Shown here: piece by piece, positions 46,827-55,362 of the stretch
Layout: every line of letters begins with the position of its first letter
Numbering within the stretch: position 1 is the stretch's first letter
NCBI RefSeq assembly: GCF_002250505.1
Contig: NZ_NJGY01000001.1
Coordinates: 2,039,616 to 2,103,615, forward strand
Length of the DNA stretch: 64,000 bases
Origin: Janthinobacterium sp. PC23-8
Lineage (GTDB): Bacteria > Pseudomonadota > Gammaproteobacteria > Burkholderiales > Burkholderiaceae_D
Direction: 5' to 3'
The notes under the pieces: generated by a model
What the model saw: the letters and a program-made list of their open reading frames with translations, nothing else
Told to the model about the DNA's origin: nothing
Databases searched by the model: none
Translations under genes and position numbers: made by a program

Positions 46827-48416
46827 ATGGATAGCCAGCGCCGCATTTTTCTCGCCAGCGCTGCACGCATCGCCGCGCTGACAGCGGCCGGCAGCGCGCT
46901 GGCCGGCTCCGGCACCAGCACGGCCACCAGGATGAACGGCGCCGGCTATCCGTTTGCGCTGGGCGTCGCTTCCGGCTCGCCCCTGCCCGACGCGGTGGTG
47001 ATCTGGACACGCATCAACTACGATCCGCTGCAGGCATCCGCCACGCCGGCCATTGCCCTGGCCGTGCGCTGGGAAGTGGCCGACGATGAGGCCTTCCGGC
47101 ACATCGTCGCCAAGGGCCAGGCCATGGCCTCGCCGGAACTGGCGCACAGCGTGCATGTCGACGTGACCGGTCTCGAACCCGGGCGCTGGTACTGCTACCG
47201 TTTCATTTTTGGCGACGCCGTCAGCCCGGTCGGGCGCACGCGCACGGCGCCAGCGCCCTCTTCCATGCCGGCATCGTTGAAACTGGCGGTCGCTTCGTGC
47301 CAGCACTGGGAATTCGGCAGCTATGCGGCGCACCGGCATATCGCTGCGGCCGCGCCGGACCTGATCGCCTTCCTCGGCGACTATATCTATGAGTGGGGCG
47401 CCTACCAGCTACAGCATCCGCAACGGGCCGTGCGCCGCGACGAGAGTTTCAATCTGGAACAGTACCGCGCCCGCTATGCACAGTATAAAAGCGATGCGGA
47501 TTTGCAGGGCGCGCACCGGGTGGCGCCGTGGATCGTCACCTGGGACGACCATGAGGTGGCCAATGACTACGGCAACGAGCGCGACGAGCTGCTCACGCCC
47601 ACCTTTTTGCAGCGCCGCGCGGCCGCCTATCAGGCCTTCTATGAACATATGCCGCTGCGCCTGCTGCCGCTGGGCCGGCGCGGTTTTGTCGACATGCGCA
47701 TCTACCAGCGCTACGACTGGGGCCGCCTGGCGCGCTTCCACGTGCTCGACGACCGCCAGTACCGCGCCCACCATGCCTGCCCCAAGCCGTACCGGGGTGG
47801 CTCCAATTCCGTCACCACCCGCGCCTGCCTTGACTTGCGCAAGCCGGAGCGCACCATGCTGGGCGCCGCGCAAGAACGCTGGCTTGAGGAGGGTCTGAAA
47901 AAATCGCCCGCGCGCTGGAATATATTGGCGCAGCAGACCCTGATGGCACAATCGAGCCAGGTGCCGGTCACCCGCCCCGGCGACGAACGGATCTGGACCG
48001 ATGGCTGGGATGGCTATCCGGTGGCGCGCCAGCACCTGTTCGATGCCTTGCACGGCAGCGGCGCGCGCAATCCACTGGTACTGTCGGGCGACGTACACAC
48101 GTTTTATGCCAACGAACTGAGCCGCGACGCCATGCGTCCCATCTCGCGCGCCAATCCGGTGCTGGCCACCGAATTCTGCGGCACCTCGATCACCTCGAGT
48201 TCGCGCCCGCAGTCGCGCACCGACGACTACGTGGCGATGAATCCGCATATCCGTTACGGGCGCAGCGACAAGCGCGGCTATATGCTGATGGAGATCACGC
48301 CGGCCAAAACCTCCGCCTGGTTCCAGGGCCTGGACAATGTGCGCGACAGCGCATCAAACATCGCCACCGTGGCCAGCTTCAGCGTCCTGGACGGCAAGGC
48401 CGGCTTGCAAAGCTGA
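46827..48416 (+). CDS. phoD: PhoD-family alkaline phosphatase/phosphodiesterase, Tat-exported
   Basis: 529 residues. The N-terminus SQRRIFLASAARIAALTAAGSALA is a twin-arginine signal. An N-terminal PhoD_N Ig-like domain (about 40-145) is followed by the metallophosphatase domain: ASCQHWEFG, FLGDYIYEWG, WDDHEVANDYG and SGDVHTFY carry the metal ligands (Fe/Ca in PhoD). It cleaves phosphomonoesters or diesters in the periplasm or outside. No clear ribosome site; the start lies 8 bp after the thioesterase gene. Its stop abuts that of the LytTR gene. Confidence 0.9.
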   Translation: MDSQRRIFLASAARIAALTAAGSALAGSGTSTATRMNGAGYPFALGVASGSPLPDAVVIWTRINYDPLQASATPAIALAVRWEVADDEAFRHIVAKGQAMASPELAHSVHVDVTGLEPGRWYCYRFIFGDAVSPVGRTRTAPAPSSMPASLKLAVASCQHWEFGSYAAHRHIAAAAPDLIAFLGDYIYEWGAYQLQHPQRAVRRDESFNLEQYRARYAQYKSDADLQGAHRVAPWIVTWDDHEVANDYGNERDELLTPTFLQRRAAAYQAFYEHMPLRLLPLGRRGFVDMRIYQRYDWGRLARFHVLDDRQYRAHHACPKPYRGGSNSVTTRACLDLRKPERTMLGAAQERWLEEGLKKSPARWNILAQQTLMAQSSQVPVTRPGDERIWTDGWDGYPVARQHLFDALHGSGARNPLVLSGDVHTFYANELSRDAMRPISRANPVLATEFCGTSITSSSRPQSRTDDYVAMNPHIRYGRSDKRGYMLMEITPAKTSAWFQGLDNVRDSASNIATVASFSVLDGKAGLQS

Positions 48417-49289
48417 TCAGGCCATCGCAACTTTTTTCAGGGCGTCGCGGTAGCGCCGGCTGACCGGCACTTCGCCACCGGTCGCCAGCATGGCGCGCGC
48501 GTCGCCCGATTCCAGCGGCGCGATGCTTTTCACAAAAGCGAGGTTGACGATATAACTGCGGTGCACGCGCACAAAGCATGTGGCGTCGAGGCGCCGTTCG
48601 ATGGCCGCCATGGTCGAGCGCAATGGGTAGTCGTGGCCGCGCACATGCAGGTTCACATAGTTGCCCCAGGCCTGTATCCATTCGATCTCCGCCGCCGGCA
48701 GCAAAAAATCCTTGCCCAGTTTGCGCACCAGAAAACGCTCGGGCTGGGCGACCGGCTCCACCGCCGGTCCCTGGTCCGGCTCGCCAAGCAATGTCGCCTC
48801 GCCCTGCCAGCGCATCAGCAGCAACTGGTAAAAGCCGATAAACAGCAGAATCGAGAAGTAAGTACGCACATCCTTGACATATTCATACGGCAGTTCCTGC
48901 CACCAGTCACCAAAATCGTAATCACTGCCGCAGCTCCAGTAGGCCAGTTTGCGCAGCGCCACCATCGCCAGCACATGCGCCAGGCTGTAGATGACGGACG
49001 CCGCCAGGTGCCAGCGCAGGTTCTGGCGCTGGAATACCAGGTGCAAGGGGCGCAGCTGGTTGGCAAAAATCACCACCGGGACCAGCGCCAGCAACACCAG
49101 GTTGCTGCTCCACTCCCAAACCGCCACTTCCCACAACGGTGTCTGGACATGGGTGCGTACGCGATCAAGCCAACTGATCCAGCAGTTGAGCGAGGTTTGC
49201 AGCAGATACAGGACGATCCAGAAACCGGGCTCGGCCACACCGCGCCAGCGTTGATATCGTTGCAGCAGATCGGTGGAAGACAGGCGCAT
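48417..49289 (-). CDS. Membrane-anchored LytTR-family transcriptional regulator
   Basis: 290 residues. The N-terminal half has four hydrophobic helices (FWIVLYLLQTSLNCWISW, NLVLLALVPVVIFA, LAASVIYSLAHVLAMVAL, YFSILLFIGFYQLLL). The C-terminal part (about 190-285) is a LytTR DNA-binding domain with IEWIQAWGNYVNLHV, STMAAIERRL, FVRVHRSYIVNLAFVKSI and VPVSRRYRDALK. There is no receiver domain, so it is a one-component membrane sensor-regulator. Divergent from an acyltransferase gene, which is the natural target. Confidence 0.88.
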   Translation of the reverse strand: MRLSSTDLLQRYQRWRGVAEPGFWIVLYLLQTSLNCWISWLDRVRTHVQTPLWEVAVWEWSSNLVLLALVPVVIFANQLRPLHLVFQRQNLRWHLAASVIYSLAHVLAMVALRKLAYWSCGSDYDFGDWWQELPYEYVKDVRTYFSILLFIGFYQLLLMRWQGEATLLGEPDQGPAVEPVAQPERFLVRKLGKDFLLPAAEIEWIQAWGNYVNLHVRGHDYPLRSTMAAIERRLDATCFVRVHRSYIVNLAFVKSIAPLESGDARAMLATGGEVPVSRRYRDALKKVAMA

Positions 49290-49352
49290 GGTCTCTGGCG
49301 ATAAATGAGTTGCATGATTGTAAGGTTTCTCGGCCGTCCCCGGGACCACCGC

Positions 49353-49380
49353 TTGTCACAAACAGCCGGCAATTGGTCAC
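49353..49380. repeat. Direct repeat in the LytTR/acyltransferase intergenic region
   Basis: TTGTCAC at 49353-49359 and TTGGTCAC at 49373-49380. The GTCAC cores are 21 bp (two helical turns) apart in the 158-bp divergent spacer. Candidate LytTR operator; motif evidence only. Confidence 0.3.
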
Positions 49381-49447
49381 TTTTCGCTGGTGGAGTCCTG
49401 GCGTCCTGCCTAAGCTGGGCATTCCTTCACTTGACAGCGTAGCCACC

Positions 49448-50620
49448 ATGACTCCCGACACCCGCCGGCACGATATCGACGCCCTGCGCTTTCTGGTCTT
49501 CAGCCTGCTGATCGTCTATCACACGGCCATGCTGTACCTGGCTGGTGCCGACTTCCACATGAAGAGTAGCTACCTGACGGAAACATTGAATTTCCCGATG
49601 GTATTCATCAACCGCTGGCGCATGGAGATCGTCTTCATCATTTCAGGCGTGTCCTGCGCCATGATGACGCAAACATCGCGCGGCGCCTTCCTGTGGCGCC
49701 GGGTCAGGCGCTTGCTGCTGCCGCTGCTGTTTGGGGTGCTGGTGGTGGTGCCGCTGCAACCTTATTGCGAAGGCGTCAGCAATGGCCTGGTCGAACCTGG
49801 CTATGGACAGTTCCTGCTGGATTATTTTGGCCGCCACGCCTGGCCGGCCGGCGCCTTTTCGGGCTGGAAAACCAGTTTTACCTGGAATCATCTGTGGTAT
49901 CTGGTGTATCTGCTGCTGTACACCATCGTGCTGGTGGCTCTGCAACCGGTGCTGGCCAGGATCAGGCCGATATTCACCGGCCTGCGCGGCTGGCGCCTGC
50001 TGGCGCTGCCTGCCCTGCCGACGCTGGCGGCCACCGTCTTCCTGAAACTGCGTTATCCGGAAACCCATGCGCTGGTCAAAGACTGGTATGCGCACGCCAT
50101 CTATTTCACCATGTATTTGTACGGCTGGTGGCTGGGCAATGACAAGGGCCTGTGGCAGGAACTGGCACGGCTGCGCTGGCATGCGCTGCTGCTGGCGCCG
50201 TGCGCGTTTGCCGCCTATATCGGCTTTGACCTGATATATTCGGAAAACCTGCTGACCTGGGCCTCGATCGGCTCCTGGCCGATGCGTAATCTGTACATGT
50301 GGCTGGCCATCTGCACCATCCTGGGCTGGTCGCACGCCCTGCTCAACCGCCCGTTTGCCTGGCTGCCGTGGGCCCGGCAAGCCGTCTACCCGTGGTACAT
50401 CCTGCACCAGAGCGCGATCGTGCTGCTCGCCTACTGGCTGGTGCCGCTGCGGCTCGGTCCGCTGATCGAACCGGCATTGATACTCTCATGCACCGTGCTG
50501 ATCTGCTGGCTGGGGACCTCGCTGGTGATCGGCAAGGTGGGCTGGCTGCGCGCCTGCTTCGGCCTGCCCGCCAGGCCAAAACGGAAGCTGGCGGCGGACA
50601 CAACCTTGTCAGCAGTCTAG
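49448..50620 (+). CDS. Acyltransferase-3 family membrane protein
   Basis: A 390-residue protein with about ten membrane segments. The N-terminal RRHDIDALRFLVFSLLIVYHTAML contains the family R-x-x-D...H arrangement. ISGVSCAMMTQTSR and the WYILHQSAIVLLAYWLV block near the C-terminus are also typical. Members O-acylate cell-surface sugars such as glucans (OpgC), O-antigen or others; the substrate is unknown. The gene overlaps the 3' end of the convergent fadD by 4 nt. Confidence 0.87.
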   Translation: MTPDTRRHDIDALRFLVFSLLIVYHTAMLYLAGADFHMKSSYLTETLNFPMVFINRWRMEIVFIISGVSCAMMTQTSRGAFLWRRVRRLLLPLLFGVLVVVPLQPYCEGVSNGLVEPGYGQFLLDYFGRHAWPAGAFSGWKTSFTWNHLWYLVYLLLYTIVLVALQPVLARIRPIFTGLRGWRLLALPALPTLAATVFLKLRYPETHALVKDWYAHAIYFTMYLYGWWLGNDKGLWQELARLRWHALLLAPCAFAAYIGFDLIYSENLLTWASIGSWPMRNLYMWLAICTILGWSHALLNRPFAWLPWARQAVYPWYILHQSAIVLLAYWLVPLRLGPLIEPALILSCTVLICWLGTSLVIGKVGWLRACFGLPARPKRKLAADTTLSAV

Positions 50621-52299
50621 GCAACCTTTTTCTCGTCACGTAACTGACGGCGCAAGATCTTGCCGACATTGGTCTTCGGCAGTTCATCGCGGAACTCGAT
50701 GTATTTCGGTTTCTTGTAGGCCGTCAATTCATGCTTGCAGTGCTCGCGGATCTGCTCCACCGTCAGGTTGGGATCCTTGCGCACCACAAAAACTTTCACG
50801 GCTTCGCCGGAATTGCCGTCGGGCACACCGATGCAAGCGCATTCGAGCACGCCGGGACAGGAAGAAACCACCTCTTCCACCTCGTTCGGATACACATTGA
50901 AGCCCGAGACGATGATCATGTCTTTCTTGCGGTCGACGATGCGCACATAGCCGCGCTCATCCATGATACCGACGTCGCCGGTCTTGAAGTAACCGTCCGC
51001 CGTCATCGATTTCGCGGTTTCATCGGGGCGCTGCCAGTAGCCGGCCATCACTTGCGGGCCTTTCACGGCAATTTCGCCCGGCTGGCCCAGCGGTACTTCG
51101 ACGCCATCGTCGTCGAGGATCGCCACGTCGGTCGACGGAATCGGCATGCCGATGGTGCCTGTAAATTCGGTGATGTCGACGCGGTTGCCGGTGACGACCG
51201 GCGAAGTTTCCGACATGCCATAGCCTTCGATCAGCGGGCAACCGGTCACTTTCAGCCAGCGCTCGGCCACATTGCGCTGCAAGGCCATGCCGCCGCCATT
51301 GCACACTTTATAGCTGGAAAAATCGAGCTTGGCGAAGTCGGCATTGTTGAGCAAGGCGTTGTACAGGGTATTGACGGCCGGGAAGACGACGATCTTGTAC
51401 TTGGCCAGTTCCTTGACGAAACCGGGAATGTCGCGCGGGTTCGGCACCAGCACGTTCAGGCCGCCCAGGCGCATGCCCATCAGCGCGCTGACCGTCAGCG
51501 AATAAATGTGATACAGCGGCAAAGCGCACACGAAACCCATCGAGGTGGCGCGCATCTCTTTCGTCATCACCGGCGCCAGCCACGCCTCGTTTTGCAGCAC
51601 ATTGGCGATCACGTTACGGTGCAGCAGCATCGCGCCTTTCGATACGCCCGTGGTGCCGCCCGTGTATTGCAGGAAGACGATATCGTCATGGCCCTGCTGC
51701 ACCGGCGTCAACTGCATGCGCGCGCCTTCGGCCAGCATCTTGTTAAAACCGATGGCGCCCGGCAGCTTGAAGGCCGGCACCATTTTCTTGATTTTGCGCA
51801 CCACGAAATTGACGATAGTGCCTTTCAGGCCACCGAGCAAGTCGCCCATGGTGGCGACGATCACATGTTTCACCTGGGTGTGCGCCAGCACCTGTTCGAC
51901 CGTGGTGGCGAAGTTTTCCAGCACGATGATGGCCTCGCTGCCCGAGTCGACCAACTGGTGCTGCAATTCGCGCGGCGTATACAGGGGATTGACGTTGACC
52001 ACCGTATAGCCGGCGCGCAGAATCGCCGCCATCGCCACCGGATACTGCAGCACGTTGGGCAGCATGATGGCCACCCGCGCGCCGGGCGACAGGCCCTTGC
52101 CTTGCAGCCAGGCGCCCATCTGCAGCGACAATTTGTCGAGCTCGCGGTAGGTGAGGAATTTATCCATGCACACGAAAGCATTGCGGTCCGCGTACTTCTG
52201 GAACGATTCTTCCAGCAAATGCGTGACGGAACGGTATTGCGTGCAATCGATCTCGTGCGGCACGCTGTCCGGGTATGACTTCAACCAAATCTTGTCCAT
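50617..52299 (-). CDS. fadD: Long-chain fatty acid-CoA ligase, copy 1
   Basis: Activates fatty acids to acyl-CoA with ATP. 560 residues, same length as E. coli FadD. AMP-binding motif YTGGTTGVSKGA near 210, GYGMSETSP near 355, YFKTGDVGIMDERGYVRIVDRKKDMI (hinge and Asp/Arg for adenylate binding), and the C-terminal lysine in LPKTNVGKILRRQLRDE. GAGGCAAG precedes the ATG. It is the distal member of a tandem pair, 53 bp after copy 2. Confidence 0.94.
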   Translation of the reverse strand: MDKIWLKSYPDSVPHEIDCTQYRSVTHLLEESFQKYADRNAFVCMDKFLTYRELDKLSLQMGAWLQGKGLSPGARVAIMLPNVLQYPVAMAAILRAGYTVVNVNPLYTPRELQHQLVDSGSEAIIVLENFATTVEQVLAHTQVKHVIVATMGDLLGGLKGTIVNFVVRKIKKMVPAFKLPGAIGFNKMLAEGARMQLTPVQQGHDDIVFLQYTGGTTGVSKGAMLLHRNVIANVLQNEAWLAPVMTKEMRATSMGFVCALPLYHIYSLTVSALMGMRLGGLNVLVPNPRDIPGFVKELAKYKIVVFPAVNTLYNALLNNADFAKLDFSSYKVCNGGGMALQRNVAERWLKVTGCPLIEGYGMSETSPVVTGNRVDITEFTGTIGMPIPSTDVAILDDDGVEVPLGQPGEIAVKGPQVMAGYWQRPDETAKSMTADGYFKTGDVGIMDERGYVRIVDRKKDMIIVSGFNVYPNEVEEVVSSCPGVLECACIGVPDGNSGEAVKVFVVRKDPNLTVEQIREHCKHELTAYKKPKYIEFRDELPKTNVGKILRRQLRDEKKVA

Positions 52300-52352
52300 C
52301 TTGCCTCATCTTTATCTGTGAAGGGACGCGCCGCCCTGGCGCCTCCCGGTGT

Positions 52353-54035
52353 TTAGGCCACTGCTTTCGGCTCGTCGCGCAGGGCGCGGCGCAAAATCTT
52401 GCCCACATTGGTCTTCGGCAGTTCATCCCTGAATTCGATGAATTTCGGCCGCTTGTAGCCCGTGAATTGTTCTTTGCAATACGCCATCAGGGTCTCCACC
52501 GTCAGGTTCGGGTCCTTGCGCACCACAAACACTTTCACGGCTTCGCCCGAGTGCTCGTCGGGCACGCCCACGCAGGCGCATTCGAGCACGCCCGGGTGGG
52601 CCGCAATCACGCCTTCGAGTTCGTTCGGATACACATTGAAGCCGGACACCAGGATCATGTCCTTCTTGCGGTCGACGATTTTCACATAGCCGCGCTCGTC
52701 CATGATGCCCACGTCGCCCGACTTGAAGTAGCCGTCAAACGTCATGACCTTGGCCGTTTCATCGGGACGGTTCCAGTAGCCGCTCATCACTTGCGGGCCA
52801 CGGATGGCGATTTCGCCCGCCTGGCCCAGCCCTACTTCATTGCCATCATCGTCGAGAATCGCGATTTCGGTCGACGGAATCGGCAGGCCGATGGTGCCGG
52901 AAAACGCCGTGCTGTCGGCGCGGTTGCAGGTGGCCACGGGTGAGGTTTCCGACAGGCCATAGCCTTCGATGATGGCCACGCCCGTCACCTGCTGCCACTT
53001 GTCGTTGACCGATTTTTGCACCGCCATGCCGCCGCCATTGGCAATTTTCAGGCCGGAGAAATCGAGGCGCGCAAAGTCGGGGTGATTGACCAGCGCGTTG
53101 TATAGCGTGTTGACGGCCGGCAGCAGGTTGAATTTGTACTTGCCCAGTTCCTTGATCAGGCCAGCAATATCGCGCGGGTTCGGCACCAGCACATTCAGGC
53201 CCCCCAGGCGCGTGCCCCACAGCGCACAGGCCGTCAGCGCAAAGATATGGTACAGCGGCAAGGCGCAGATGATGGTCAACTGTTCCTTGTTGTCCGGGTC
53301 GAGCGCGGCCGACGACCACGCTTCGGTCTGCAGCACATTGGCGATGACGTTGCGGTGGCTGAGCGTGGCGCCTTTCGACACGCCGGTGGTGCCGCCCGTG
53401 TATTGCAGAAACGCCGGCTCATTGATATGCAGCTCGACGGGAGTGAGCTTCATGCGGCTGCCGTGCGACAGCGCGCTCTTGAAGCGCATCGCGTTCGGCA
53501 GCGAATAAGCGGGCACCATCTTCTTGACGTTGCGCACCACGAAATTGACCAGCATGCCTTTCACGCCGCCCAGCATCTCGCCCATGCTGGCGACGATGAT
53601 ATGTTTCACGACCGTCTTGCTCAGCACTTGCTCCAGGGTATGGGCAAAGTTTTCCAGCACAATGATCGCTTCGCTGCCCGAATCGTTGAGCTGGTGTTCC
53701 AGCTCGCGCGGCGTGTACAGCGGATTGACATTGACCACCGTGTAGCCGGCACGCAGCACGGCCGCGATCGCCACCGGATACTGCAGCACATTGGGCATCA
53801 TCAGCGCGACGCGCGCGCCTTTCTTCAGGCCCCGGCTTTGCAGGAAGGCGCCCAGTTGCCGCGAATAGGTGTCGAGTTCGGCATAGCTCAGGAATTTGTC
53901 CATGCAGACATAGGCAGGGCGATCCGCATATTTTTGAAACGCTTCTTCGAGCAAGTGCACCAGCGAACGATATTGATCAGGATCGATCTCGGCGGGGACG
54001 CCGGGCGGATATGACTTCAGCCAAATTTTTTCCAT
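52353..54035 (-). CDS. fadD: Long-chain fatty acid-CoA ligase, copy 2
   Basis: 560 residues, identical length to copy 1 and closely similar throughout: both start with M-x-KIWLKSYP and share YTGGTTGVSKGA, GGLNVLVPNPRDI and LPKTNVGKILRR. Differences are concentrated around residues 180-270 (YSLPNAMRFKSALSHGSRMKLTPVE here against FKLPGAIGFNKMLAEGARMQLTPVQ), as expected if the two copies differ in chain-length preference. AGAGGCACAGC precedes the ATG at 54035. Promoter-proximal gene of the pair. Confidence 0.94.
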   Translation of the reverse strand: MEKIWLKSYPPGVPAEIDPDQYRSLVHLLEEAFQKYADRPAYVCMDKFLSYAELDTYSRQLGAFLQSRGLKKGARVALMMPNVLQYPVAIAAVLRAGYTVVNVNPLYTPRELEHQLNDSGSEAIIVLENFAHTLEQVLSKTVVKHIIVASMGEMLGGVKGMLVNFVVRNVKKMVPAYSLPNAMRFKSALSHGSRMKLTPVELHINEPAFLQYTGGTTGVSKGATLSHRNVIANVLQTEAWSSAALDPDNKEQLTIICALPLYHIFALTACALWGTRLGGLNVLVPNPRDIAGLIKELGKYKFNLLPAVNTLYNALVNHPDFARLDFSGLKIANGGGMAVQKSVNDKWQQVTGVAIIEGYGLSETSPVATCNRADSTAFSGTIGLPIPSTEIAILDDDGNEVGLGQAGEIAIRGPQVMSGYWNRPDETAKVMTFDGYFKSGDVGIMDERGYVKIVDRKKDMILVSGFNVYPNELEGVIAAHPGVLECACVGVPDEHSGEAVKVFVVRKDPNLTVETLMAYCKEQFTGYKRPKFIEFRDELPKTNVGKILRRALRDEPKAVA

Positions 54036-54137
54036 GCTGTGCCTCTTGTCTCGAATAATCACGGGGAGCTGGCCTGCCTGGCCGGCGCTGATTACTGCTG
54101 CGGATACGCTGTCCTGCAGTCATGATGAGCATTCTGA

Positions 54138-54151
54138 CGAGCAATTGCTCG
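54138..54151. repeat. Perfect 14-bp palindrome upstream of the fadD pair
   Basis: CGAGCAATTGCTCG in the 267-bp gap (54036-54302) between the fadD pair and the aminopeptidase, about 100 bp before the first fadD. Possible operator for a fatty-acid regulator. The rest of the gap shows nothing I can assign. Confidence 0.4.
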
Positions 54152-54302
54152 ATGCCGCTAACGCGATGCTATCGGGCGCACGGCTTCCATGCAAGCGCTT
54201 TCAGCAGTATTAGAACAGGAACTCCAGGGGTATTTTATGTTGCAATGCAGCATATCAAATCCGGCGTGGCAGCAACTGCAGGCTTGGTGAAGCTGACAAT
54301 CT

Positions 54303-55361
54303 TTACGGGTCACGGGGCAGGCTGTGCTGCAGCCGACGACGACGCTCGGACTGGTCCAGCAGAGACATTGTGTGCACTGCAGCATAAAAAGCACGAAAGT
54401 TCTTTTTTTCTTCCAGCAATTTTTTAAAGGCCGGCAAAAATTGATCGTAAGTGCTTACCGAAGCAAGATGAGGATTGCTCAAAGGCTGCTCGAACCAGCG
54501 GTCATAGCCGGCATATCCACCCCAGTGCTGCTTCAGAAGCTGGTATTCGTCTTGCAGGGCGGCAAACACCAGCGCCTTGCGCACGCGTTTGTCCGCGTCC
54601 GGCACATCGCTGGCATACAGCGCAGCCAGTTGCGCCCGGTATTTGCGCAGCAGGGTCAAGAAATCCTGGCGCCGGCTCGTGTATTGCAGATAGGCAGCTT
54701 GCAAGGCCACATTGCCATCGTGCGCCAGCCAGCGCTGCACGCCGGCCTCTTCCACGGCGACGGCAAACGACTCATTGAAGGCAGAGTCACCGGGCACATA
54801 CACCACCTGGTGCGCCAGCTCGTGAAAGATCATGCGCGCCAGTTCGGCGTCGGTGTAGTTGATAAAGGTCGACAACAGCGGATCGTCAAACCAGCCCAGG
54901 GTGGAATACGCCGGCACGCCGCCCACCTGTACATCGTAGTGTTCGGCGCGCAATTGGTCGGCATAGGCTTGCGCCTCGCTCTTGTCATAATAGCCGCGAT
55001 AGGTGACGCAGCCGGCGATCGGGAAACACCATTGCAGCGGCTGCAGCGACAGCTCCGGGGTCGCCACCACATTCCACAGCACGAAGGGGCGTTGCAACGC
55101 AGCGTAGGTTTTATAGCTGCCATTGTCGGGCAGGCCCAGCTCGGTCACGGCAAATTGGCGGATCTGCTGCGCCTTGTGCAGGCGCGCTTTCAGGCGCGGC
55201 TCGGTGATCGGGTCGTTCAACCAGGCATCGATCGGGCGCGCGGACGACCATAGCGCATACTGCCCTTGCGCCGCCTGCGTGTAATAGCGCAGCTGCATGC
55301 AGCCGCCCAGCAGCAGCAGGCACAGCATGCCCGGCACTGCGGTGGCGGGCATGCGGGCCAT
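54303..55361 (-). CDS. Predicted lipoprotein aminopeptidase (COG4324/DUF2265)
   Basis: 352 residues. The signal peptide ends in the lipobox LLGGC with C21 as the lipidated residue, so it is an outer- or inner-membrane lipoprotein. The gluzincin zinc site is H180-E181-x-x-H184 in FHELAHQVVY, with the third ligand E197 in NESFA. WCFPIAGCVTYRGYYDK and GGVPAYSTLGWFDDPLLST are the family signatures. It starts one base after the upstream molybdopterin enzyme stops. The peptide substrate is unknown. Confidence 0.88.
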   Translation of the reverse strand: MARMPATAVPGMLCLLLLGGCMQLRYYTQAAQGQYALWSSARPIDAWLNDPITEPRLKARLHKAQQIRQFAVTELGLPDNGSYKTYAALQRPFVLWNVVATPELSLQPLQWCFPIAGCVTYRGYYDKSEAQAYADQLRAEHYDVQVGGVPAYSTLGWFDDPLLSTFINYTDAELARMIFHELAHQVVYVPGDSAFNESFAVAVEEAGVQRWLAHDGNVALQAAYLQYTSRRQDFLTLLRKYRAQLAALYASDVPDADKRVRKALVFAALQDEYQLLKQHWGGYAGYDRWFEQPLSNPHLASVSTYDQFLPAFKKLLEEKKNFRAFYAAVHTMSLLDQSERRRRLQHSLPRDP

Positions 55362-55362
55362 G

